Positions 15,801 to 22,345 of a DNA stretch of 23,579 bases are shown here, piece after piece. Below the pieces are notes generated by a model. That model was given only the letters and a program-made list of their open reading frames with translations, had not been told where the DNA came from and did no database searches. How positions within the stretch are numbered: the first letter of the stretch is position 1; each line of letters starts with the position of its first letter. This stretch comes from Lachnospiraceae bacterium UBA3732 (GTDB lineage Bacteria; Bacillota; Clostridia; Lachnospirales; Lachnospiraceae), in NCBI GenBank assembly GCA_002372545.1, contig DFHD01000030.1:1-23579 (forward strand). Direction: 5' to 3'. A program made the position numbers and the translations under genes.

Positions 15801-18612
15801 GAGCGAACAGATTATTAACGCTATAACCACCGTTGTTGTTCTGCCATCTCAGGGCGATATTCGCCTCCTTCGTCACCGGCTTGGACTTGTCAACATAGTA
15901 TGTACCTGTGACATGCTGACTATCGTTGCCTGCATTGTCTGTAGCATAGATATCGATTCTCGTTCCATAAAAATCCACGGACCCAATCACATCAATTCCC
16001 TCAAGCGTCCCTTCGGATTTTTTGCTGTCATCTATATTGATAATATTAGTTATTAAGTTGTAATTTTTTTGTCCTTCTTCACCTACCTCCTGTTTAATGG
16101 TTACTGTCTTTACACCGGAAGAATAGGTGTCGTCAAGTGTATGGTCATCCTCATTTACGTTCATGGGGTCAGCATACTTGACAAAAAGATAATACTCGTT
16201 TACCCACTGATCATTGACAGGAAGCGCGTCAACTGTCGGATCCGTCAGATCGACATATACGATCGAGATCGTATCCCGTTCCTCGATACCATTTTCATTA
16301 ACGAATCTGAATAATGCATTCTCATATTCCTGAGAATAATCAAGAGCTACCGTTCTTGTGTAGGTATAGGTGTATTCCTCAACTCCATCTACTATACTCA
16401 TAGATTCGGTTGCTGCAACATCGGCTGTCACATCGTCCTCTGTTCCGCCATAACTGAAGAACGCGCCGTAGGACGGTCTGATCTTCTCGGAAGAAACGAT
16501 CGTGTAGGTAATGGAAAAGGTTCCTGAATTGATGGGACCATACTCTCCACCCTCGGGTTCTACCTCCTTATTGTCGCTGCCAAAGGTGATGACATGCTCA
16601 ATACTGTTTTTATCCTCTACAAACTGAACAATATACTGTTTACTTGTCTCTCTGCCGGACTGATCCTTTGCTGTAACAGTGTAAACAGCTTCTTTTCCCA
16701 CAAAGGAATCTGTCACGGTCTCGCTCAGAAGATAGGTACCATCACCCTGATAGGCAAATGCAACCTCTTCCTCTGTTCCGTCTGTTGTACCGATATCTCT
16801 GACAACACGCTTACCCTTTACTTCGCTCAGCGAGTCGTCGCTCGGACTTACGCTCAGGCTGAAGGGGTGATTGTTCTTTACAGAGATCTTGTTTCCGAAG
16901 GTTCCGGAATCGGTCAGTTCCTGATCAACATCAGAGCCGCTGACCATACCATGCAAGGTGGCCTTGCCAAACTTGGGATCCTTGCTGTCGTACAGGACCT
17001 TAATTGCATCGGATTTCGCCTTAACGCCTGCAGCAGATGCTTCCACGAAAACGGTAGTAGGCGTATCGGCAGTAAGCGTAAGCTCTCCCGTGTATTTGTT
17101 TTCCTCACCGGTTGGATAAAGCGCAGCTCCGGCAACATCATCCGTTCCTTCATTCAGATAAGGAATGACGCTGCCATTATCAATGATAACATCATCCGCC
17201 TTTGCCTCAGCCGTGATCTTAACCTTGTTGGAGGAAGAATAATAAACATCTCCAACAGGGCTGAGTTCCTCATCGGTACCGCTGTTATTTACTGTAACCT
17301 TAGTGATATTTACCTTTGTATTCACATCGGTAAAGGTAATATTTAAGGTAATGGTCTCCTGTGCATTATTTGTGTCTTTCCCTTTTGCCGTAAAGGTAAA
17401 GGTTCTGGTCATACCGTTATCCGCGGGAGCTCCATGGATCACAGCCTGATAAAAGTACTCGTTTTCACCGCTTTTCGGGTCAAGAGTACCTGCAAACTCA
17501 CCCGGATCTACCGCTACTTCCATTTTCTCTGCGGAATTGAACTGGAAATAGATATCCTGAGAAACGTTCGCATTCAGGTTGATCGTACTATACTCATCAT
17601 AATTTTGATGTTCGGAACCCACCTGTGTCTGTACGCCACTTAAGCCAAGATAGAAATTCCGCACAAATGCGTCGCTGTCGGCATCACCAACCACCTTATT
17701 ATATGCGTTGGAAGAATACCTCTTAACGAGCTGGTATTCTTTATCCTGGTCGACCGATTGCTGGTTCAGATAATTCCTGATCTCATCCAGATTCTCCTTA
17801 CCTTCCATTACGGTTTCGTTATCTGTCTTGTTGATGAGGTCATATCTGAAGCTGCCGTAGTATTCAACAGTATAATCATAACCGTCAGGATCAACGAGCG
17901 GCTCGATCTCCCCAAAAGCTTCATTGGAAAGCTCTACCAATTTATTTGCATTATCAACATCGACTGCTACCGGCGTAACTGCAGCGCCATCCAGAAGGAT
18001 GCTGGCCTTTACCTCCGGTGCTCCAAAGCTGTCCTCACTTGTTACATCCAGGTCTCCTGTGTATGCATCGTCATTACCAGTCTGATCAGCCATTATTGTC
18101 GGATTTTTAAACCAGACCAGGTCGACGCACTTATATACCCCGTTTTCCGGATCTTCATTCAGACTGAGTCCCTTTGCCTCTTCCGTCAGAGAGCCGTGCT
18201 TCATAAACTTGAAGATAAAGTCATAAGAGATATTCGTTTTATGAAGATCTGTATCCGCCGGAGCTGATGTATAGATCTTACCGTCATCATCCACGAAATC
18301 CGGATAATCTCCGGCATGATCCAATTCCTGCTTATTCTCTTCCGGAAGTGTCAGGACGAGTTTTTTTGTGGGAACAATGTAGTGCAGATAGTTCGGGCCG
18401 CCCATCACTCCCCAATGATCTATACCGATAGCCGAGATTCTTTGATAGAGAACATCGTCTTCGTAAAGCTCTCCTTCCGGTATCGGCTCATCCGCGACTA
18501 CGCGCCGCTGGGTGCGGTTTCCGATATAAACCACACCAAGTACCATGGCCAAGGCCATGAACAGGGCAAGCAGGCGCTTTTTCAGCGAAAACCTTTTCTT
18601 TTCTTTCTTCAT
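12898..18612 (-). CDS. Giant membrane-anchored surface protein with Ig-like repeats
   Basis: 1,904 residues. A basic N-terminus and hydrophobic stretch (about 13-30) form a signal peptide or signal anchor. The C-terminus is one membrane helix (about 1872-1894) followed by KKRKKDEEK, so the bulk is outside and tethered to the membrane; no LPxTG sorting motif is present. From about residue 890 on, bacterial Ig-like modules repeat, each ending in a D-x-AGN signature (seen near 892, 1062, 1384, 1480, 1585, 1684 and 1853) and linked by DKT/DTxAP hinges. The first 300 residues match nothing I recognise. ATG at 18612 has GGAGGAATTGGC upstream. It is the last gene of the kinase/FHA block, 19 bp after the T-x-x-L protein. 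Adhesion, envelope sensing or carbohydrate binding are all possible; the exact role is unknown. Confidence 0.88.
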   Translation of the reverse strand: MKKEKKRFSLKKRLLALFMALAMVLGVVYIGNRTQRRVVADEPIPEGELYEDDVLYQRISAIGIDHWGVMGGPNYLHYIVPTKKLVLTLPEENKQELDHAGDYPDFVDDDGKIYTSAPADTDLHKTNISYDFIFKFMKHGSLTEEAKGLSLNEDPENGVYKCVDLVWFKNPTIMADQTGNDDAYTGDLDVTSEDSFGAPEVKASILLDGAAVTPVAVDVDNANKLVELSNEAFGEIEPLVDPDGYDYTVEYYGSFRYDLINKTDNETVMEGKENLDEIRNYLNQQSVDQDKEYQLVKRYSSNAYNKVVGDADSDAFVRNFYLGLSGVQTQVGSEHQNYDEYSTINLNANVSQDIYFQFNSAEKMEVAVDPGEFAGTLDPKSGENEYFYQAVIHGAPADNGMTRTFTFTAKGKDTNNAQETITLNITFTDVNTKVNITKVTVNNSGTDEELSPVGDVYYSSSNKVKITAEAKADDVIIDNGSVIPYLNEGTDDVAGAALYPTGEENKYTGELTLTADTPTTVFVEASAAGVKAKSDAIKVLYDSKDPKFGKATLHGMVSGSDVDQELTDSGTFGNKISVKNNHPFSLSVSPSDDSLSEVKGKRVVRDIGTTDGTEEEVAFAYQGDGTYLLSETVTDSFVGKEAVYTVTAKDQSGRETSKQYIVQFVEDKNSIEHVITFGSDNKEVEPEGGEYGPINSGTFSITYTIVSSEKIRPSYGAFFSYGGTEDDVTADVAATESMSIVDGVEEYTYTYTRTVALDYSQEYENALFRFVNENGIEERDTISIVYVDLTDPTVDALPVNDQWVNEYYLFVKYADPMNVNEDDHTLDDTYSSGVKTVTIKQEVGEEGQKNYNLITNIINIDDSKKSEGTLEGIDVIGSVDFYGTRIDIYATDNAGNDSQHVTGTYYVDKSKPVTKEANIALRWQNNNGGYSVNNLFALRNGKLFGGNGVNIFKNPTLIIEPQDNIGVKYVKATVTRSYLGNKEETGVVYYSQDASGGAPIVCAKTEPTTPGMNFKINADNPRTLCELISTALRDGSDISSAFAAGDFDGDYVLKFEVVDNAGNENDKLVEGKFTLINKGPTNTIEVTSVPKTQEGNVKYYDGNATVKLTVTDAMGRKKDGEKITDSIDSELTSAIDTNGWKGAAPTFTNSGTITKEGRHEMSVQAFGRTGLAAPKASAVAVIDLTDPAVSLTYNDEKIDTTKKYFGVKAGIRLSASDTNLMSVEWTVKTTPSDGSESTTETMNSAGTFSCTKDATYEVSYVVTDKALRKTTGSAVFVVDTTAPTNDITIDKSVTPDPAKISQYYDGYINNATGVTYRYGLYYNTSVRLNFTVKDYNTSEISALDTQTGETLSLSWSGPDAKGVQTATTTISGDGPHRIQLSTTDSAGNTANRVAIGFTIDTQKPVLSTTLNGISYTGLRYLNTTGVVGVSISDSYKDENDIAQSVKRTQPSQAAEVLTSTVSEGAQSFDVEADYEVTYRATDRAGNVSDPVTVSFRVDKTEPALTISGIANRGTATQDVTISYGMREAFYWDMEDAEISIFKKLDGGNSQLLRTDKFNPGNANAVMSQLFTEDGEYSFTFKAADKAGNTAETSYSFILDGNAPLITLSGVSNYDKTEKNVEFTAQINETFYLSNKVEISGKRKDKYGDTYDVDFGTISVNSSNPATVEKKFAEDGIYDIVVKATDRAGNKSEQKVHFTIDTEAPELTGLEAYDGTVINEFNGVPDIEDMIIDLTVCKYKFYLDGVEYDGNGDIAQGSHVFRVDVTDEMGHTLTENNEFSFKFDSVAPTILIDGIEEGENLQEAREITVSLQLNEDTLKSVKLNGKDMPIKDNACTFTVDSKGDYELVVTAEDAAGNVTTQTLNFDYEKSSSWLWLILGIIGAVVIVGGGFFILLAKKRKKDEEK

Positions 18613-18631
18613 GCCAATTCCTCCGATCCTG

Positions 18632-19483
18632 TTATAAGGATTCCTCTGTGTGTACTACCGTTTCGCTCTGGATCACACGAATACCGAACGTCTCCGGATC
18701 CGGAGTTTCCTCCATGCCGCTCTTCAAAACGGCTGTTTCATCCTGGGCATATTCCCCAAGAATATCTCCATCCTCGCGAATTTCTTCACGAAGAATATCG
18801 GTTGCGTCTTCCGTTCCGACTCTGGCCGTCTTTTCCTCACTGTAATCGCCGGCCTTCAGTACGTCGGTGGCATCATCGTCATGGAAGGATGCCCGCCTGC
18901 CGTCGGATGTCAGTACATCGGTTTCTCCGTCGTCTCCCACAGACTCCCTAACGGGCGTCCGGGAAGCAGCCGCGCTCTTACCATCGGATGTCAGCACATC
19001 CGTTGCGCCGTCATCTCCGCCGGCTCCCTCAAGAACATTGGTCTCGCTTTCCGATACATCGTAGCCAAGGGTTGTTGTCGCATCCTCGGAATTACCGCTC
19101 TTGCCGTACTTCAGAACTTCTGTAGCCTCGCTTGCGACATTCTGTCTGCCGCGGACCGTAGGCTCTTCAACCTGTGAATCCACCACGCGTCTGGCATCTC
19201 TGGCCGCCGCCTTTGCGATCTTCTCGTTTTGCTGCTTTTCCAGAACGCCTGACTGGGAAGAGGCGCTGACGTCTCTTGCCATAATGGAACCGCCGGTGGT
19301 TCTTTTCTTCTTTTTCTGTGTTCCGCCTGCGCGGATTTCCTCAATAGCCTTCTTTTCCGTCCGTCCCGTGATCACACCCAGAGCTCTGGGAATCTTCAGA
19401 ACAAAGAACAGAACAACAGACAGGATCAGGAAAATGATTGCCAGCGTGAGTCCACCGTAAAACAGTAACTTATATGTCCCCAT
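18632..19483 (-). CDS. Single-pass membrane protein with repeated T-x-x-L motifs (candidate phospho-threonine scaffold)
   Basis: 283 residues. One N-terminal membrane helix (about 9-29) is followed by a basic stretch (GRTEKK, KKKKR), which predicts that the long C-terminal tail is cytoplasmic. The tail is acidic, low-complexity and probably disordered. It holds eight T-x-x-L motifs, with threonines at 121, 136, 148, 161, 188, 206, 228 and 250 and mostly the form A/E-T-D-V-L, plus a weaker T-x-x-I at 265. A segment around GDDG[AE]TDVLTSDG is duplicated 27 residues apart. FHA domains bind phospho-threonine and often prefer a branched aliphatic residue at +3, and an FHA protein, a Ser/Thr kinase and a PP2C phosphatase are encoded just upstream. 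A role as phospho-scaffold is inference. I recognise no named family. It starts five bases after the kinase stop. Confidence 0.85.
   Translation of the reverse strand: MGTYKLLFYGGLTLAIIFLILSVVLFFVLKIPRALGVITGRTEKKAIEEIRAGGTQKKKKRTTGGSIMARDVSASSQSGVLEKQQNEKIAKAAARDARRVVDSQVEEPTVRGRQNVASEATEVLKYGKSGNSEDATTTLGYDVSESETNVLEGAGGDDGATDVLTSDGKSAAASRTPVRESVGDDGETDVLTSDGRRASFHDDDATDVLKAGDYSEEKTARVGTEDATDILREEIREDGDILGEYAQDETAVLKSGMEETPDPETFGIRVIQSETVVHTEESL
18680..19123 (-). repeat. Coding array of T-x-x-L motifs
   Basis: Part of the preceding gene encoding residues 121-268. Eight T-x-x-L units, and a final T-x-x-I, are spaced 12 to 27 residues apart. Middle residues are mostly D-V, also E-V, T-T, N-V, D-I and A-V, with an acidic or alanine residue before the threonine. 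Confidence 0.8.
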
Positions 19484-19488
19484 CTACA

Positions 19489-21558
19489 TCACTTCCCTTC
19501 TCCGGAAGACTTAATGTCTTCCATGTCAGATTTTCTCTGGGTCCAGGTACCCTTATCAATGCCTTCCACCTTGCTTCCGGCATTATATACGGCAAGAATC
19601 GTTTCTTTTTCCTTCTTGCTCCACTTCGTTACATCCTGGTTCTTTGCAGAATACAGATTGTACAGGAAATCCAGATGCTCTGTATATACCTTGGATACAT
19701 AATAGCCATCCGTTCCCAGATAGTCCTCTGCTTCCGCATAGGTCTTCAATGCGCCGTCCACATCGTCCTCTGCTGCACAGAGCTCAGCCATCATGCAGAC
19801 CTTATTCACATAATTGGTAATATAGCTCCGGGTATTTCCGCTGCTCCCCTTAACGTCGCCGTTGATCTGGGACTGCATATAGTTGATCACCCGTCTGCAG
19901 TAGGTCTTTCCGTTTTCGGTCTTTCCTTCATATTTGTAGATCTGCGCAAGATAATCGCTGAAGCTGCAATCATATTCGGAAAGATTATCCCCGTTATAGC
20001 TTCCCAGGTCGTTTTCCGCCTGTGTCAGCACATTTTCCGCTTTTTCTACATTATCATCATTCAGATTGGTCAGATAATACTGACCCAGAATATTGTAATT
20101 GATATATCGCTGCTCATCCCCCACGTCAAAGTGCGACATGTTGTAATCAGCAAATTTATTGATATCCTCCTCCAGCTGCTTTCTCTCCGCATCCGATGCG
20201 GTTCCCGCCTTGGACGCCGCAATACTGTAATAGTATCCCGCCAGAGTACTGTAGGTATCATCATCCATCTTCTTGACCTCGCCGAAATACTGTGCCGCAA
20301 GGTCATACTGCGCCGTTTCCACATAGTAGGCGCGTCCGAGGTTGAACATCAGCTCCGGATCCTTCTTCGCGCCGGAATTCTTTACCTTTGCCGCAATCTT
20401 GGCCAGGTTGTCCGTCAGCTCCTGCTTGGGATCCTCTGCTGTACTGGTATGATATTCATCCACATACAGATTGATCAGCTGCAGATAAGCCTCCGGTTTA
20501 TCGGAAAGCAGTCCGTAGGCCTCCTCATACTCCGCCTCGGCTCTGTCATAATCCTTTGCTACCTTATAACTGTTTCCTTCATCAATATGGGATGCATAGG
20601 TGTTGTTGTTCAGTCTTGTGATCCCGTTTCTTCCCACAACCGCCAGCGCACCAAACACGATGGTCAGCAGCGCGGATGCACCAAAGAGGATCACCTTGTT
20701 CCGGTTGGCTTTTTTGTAGGAATCATCCAGCTCGGTGTAATGCTCCAGTGCATAGATCAGCTCCGAACAGTTCTGGTAACGGTCGTTGGGGTTCGGCCGC
20801 GTACACTTCAGGATGATCCTCTCCAGACCTGTGGAGAGCGCCGGGTTCACCTGACGGATCGGAACCATCTCATACGGCGGTTCCTGCGGATTTCTGCCCG
20901 TTACCATATGATACATGGTAGCGCCCAGATTGTAAATATCCGTTCTGGCATCTGTCTTGTAGATACCGCGTCCCTGGGAATCACCGAACTGCTCCGGTGC
21001 AGCATATCCACGGGTACCGAGCGCCGTTGTATCGGCGTTATTCTCGATGGTATACTCCTTGGCCGTACCGAAGTCGATCAGCTTAACGCCGGCGTCATCC
21101 GGCTTGATCATGACATTCGACGGCTTCATATCTCGGTAGATGATGGGCGGTTTCCTGTTGTGAAGATAATCCAGCGCGGAGGCCAGCTCCAGGCTCCATT
21201 CGATCACCTGCTCCTGGTCAATTGCGCCGACCTGCTTCAGTCTGTCGCCCAGGTTTTCACCCTCGATGAAGTCCATGATAACGCAGATCGTGCCGCTGTA
21301 CTTGACGATATCCACGATACGCGGAATAACCGGATGATCGACATCCTTCAGGATGTTTGCCTCCCGCTCAAGACTCTTTAACAGAGTTTCCGTGCTCTTG
21401 GAACCGTCATTCTTAATTTCCTTTACGGCCCACTGCTTATTCAAATGATTATCACGGGCAAGGTAGACGTAGGACATTCCGCCCTCGCCGATTTCCTTCA
21501 GGATTTCGTACTGGCCACCCAGCACTACGCCCGCTTTGAGTATCCCTTTTTTCCCCAT
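19489..21558 (-). CDS. Transmembrane Hanks-type Ser/Thr protein kinase with C-terminal TPR-like ectodomain
   Basis: 689 residues. The cytoplasmic kinase domain (about 17-275) has the glycine loop GEGGMSYVY (24-32), catalytic lysine K46 in AVKE, YRDMKPSN at 141-148 (tyrosine replaces the usual histidine of HRD), DFG at 162-164, the activation loop DTTALGT around 176-182, and APE at 187-189. A basic stretch precedes one membrane helix (about 288-308). The remaining 380 residues are predicted outside and contain helical TPR-like repeats (for example 325-365 and near 400-430) instead of the PASTA repeats of PrkC/PknB-type kinases. It presumably phosphorylates threonines on partners from its own operon. 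ATG at 21558 lies 16 bases after the phosphatase stop, with AGGATAAC upstream. The kinase call is very sure; ligand and substrates are unknown. Confidence 0.94.
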   Translation of the reverse strand: MGKKGILKAGVVLGGQYEILKEIGEGGMSYVYLARDNHLNKQWAVKEIKNDGSKSTETLLKSLEREANILKDVDHPVIPRIVDIVKYSGTICVIMDFIEGENLGDRLKQVGAIDQEQVIEWSLELASALDYLHNRKPPIIYRDMKPSNVMIKPDDAGVKLIDFGTAKEYTIENNADTTALGTRGYAAPEQFGDSQGRGIYKTDARTDIYNLGATMYHMVTGRNPQEPPYEMVPIRQVNPALSTGLERIILKCTRPNPNDRYQNCSELIYALEHYTELDDSYKKANRNKVILFGASALLTIVFGALAVVGRNGITRLNNNTYASHIDEGNSYKVAKDYDRAEAEYEEAYGLLSDKPEAYLQLINLYVDEYHTSTAEDPKQELTDNLAKIAAKVKNSGAKKDPELMFNLGRAYYVETAQYDLAAQYFGEVKKMDDDTYSTLAGYYYSIAASKAGTASDAERKQLEEDINKFADYNMSHFDVGDEQRYINYNILGQYYLTNLNDDNVEKAENVLTQAENDLGSYNGDNLSEYDCSFSDYLAQIYKYEGKTENGKTYCRRVINYMQSQINGDVKGSSGNTRSYITNYVNKVCMMAELCAAEDDVDGALKTYAEAEDYLGTDGYYVSKVYTEHLDFLYNLYSAKNQDVTKWSKKEKETILAVYNAGSKVEGIDKGTWTQRKSDMEDIKSSGEGK

Positions 21559-21574
21559 GTTATCCTATCCCCGT

Positions 21575-22345
21575 TTAAAACGTCCTGACAACAACTACAG
21601 AAATGTTATCGGTTTCCCTGCGGTTTTTAACCAGCTCGGTCAAATATACGCAGCCGTAAGTCATTTCATCTTTTGTTTTCATATTTGCCGGCCCGATCTT
21701 ATCCAGGATCTCCTCCTCGGAAATCTGGTGACGGAAACCATCTGAGCATAGCATATAAGTAGCATTTCTGGCAATAGTCCCCTTCAGGAACTCCGGCTGG
21801 ACCACTGCCGATGCGCCGACGCACTGCAGCAGAACGCTTCGTCTCGGATCGATCTTTGCCTCCTCCGGTGTCATCCTTCCGGCTGCCACCTCTCTGGCCA
21901 CAAAGGTCTGGTCCTTGGTCAGAACTCTTGCTTCATCCTTCAGCTCGTACACCCGGCTGTCTCCCACATGTACAATATAGAAATTATCCTTATACATCAG
22001 AATGGCAGAGATCGTTGTACCCAGCATCAGATGGTTCTCCGAGCCGTATTCACCCAGCCGTTTGTTGTCATTCTGGATGATCAGGTCCCATTCGTCCTTG
22101 AGTCTCCCCACAGAGAAGGAGTCTGTTGTGATCTGCCGGATAAAATCCCGGTCAAACCACCGGCAGAAGGACTCGATCACGACTTTGCTGGCAAGCTCTC
22201 CCTTGGCCAGACCGCCCATGCCGTCGCAAACAATGGCAAAGGCCGCCTGCCCGTCAGGCGTGTCGATCACACGGAATGCTATGGAATCCTGATTCGTATT
22301 CTTACGGATGCCGATATCCGTATTGTAGGTAGCAATATATTCCAT
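21575..22345 (-). CDS. PP2C-family Ser/Thr protein phosphatase
   Basis: 256 residues, a stand-alone cytoplasmic PPM/PP2C domain that removes phosphate from Ser/Thr with two metal ions. The metal-binding motifs are present in order: NQDS (18-21), CDGMGG (40-45), LGTT near 108, HVGDSRVY near 126, LTKDQTF near 143, CSDGF near 199, and DNISVVVV at the C-terminus. It is encoded between the FHA protein and the kinase and is expected to reverse that kinase's phosphorylation. Its ATG directly abuts the FHA stop (TAAATG), so translation is coupled. Its length matches PrpC/Stp-type enzymes. Confidence 0.94.
   Translation of the reverse strand: MEYIATYNTDIGIRKNTNQDSIAFRVIDTPDGQAAFAIVCDGMGGLAKGELASKVVIESFCRWFDRDFIRQITTDSFSVGRLKDEWDLIIQNDNKRLGEYGSENHLMLGTTISAILMYKDNFYIVHVGDSRVYELKDEARVLTKDQTFVAREVAAGRMTPEEAKIDPRRSVLLQCVGASAVVQPEFLKGTIARNATYMLCSDGFRHQISEEEILDKIGPANMKTKDEMTYGCVYLTELVKNRRETDNISVVVVRTF

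Noticed and set aside
19474..21381. Long plus-strand open frame of 635 codons opposite the kinase gene
   Set aside because: Antisense to a kinase with all catalytic motifs; no ribosome binding site or domain is seen.
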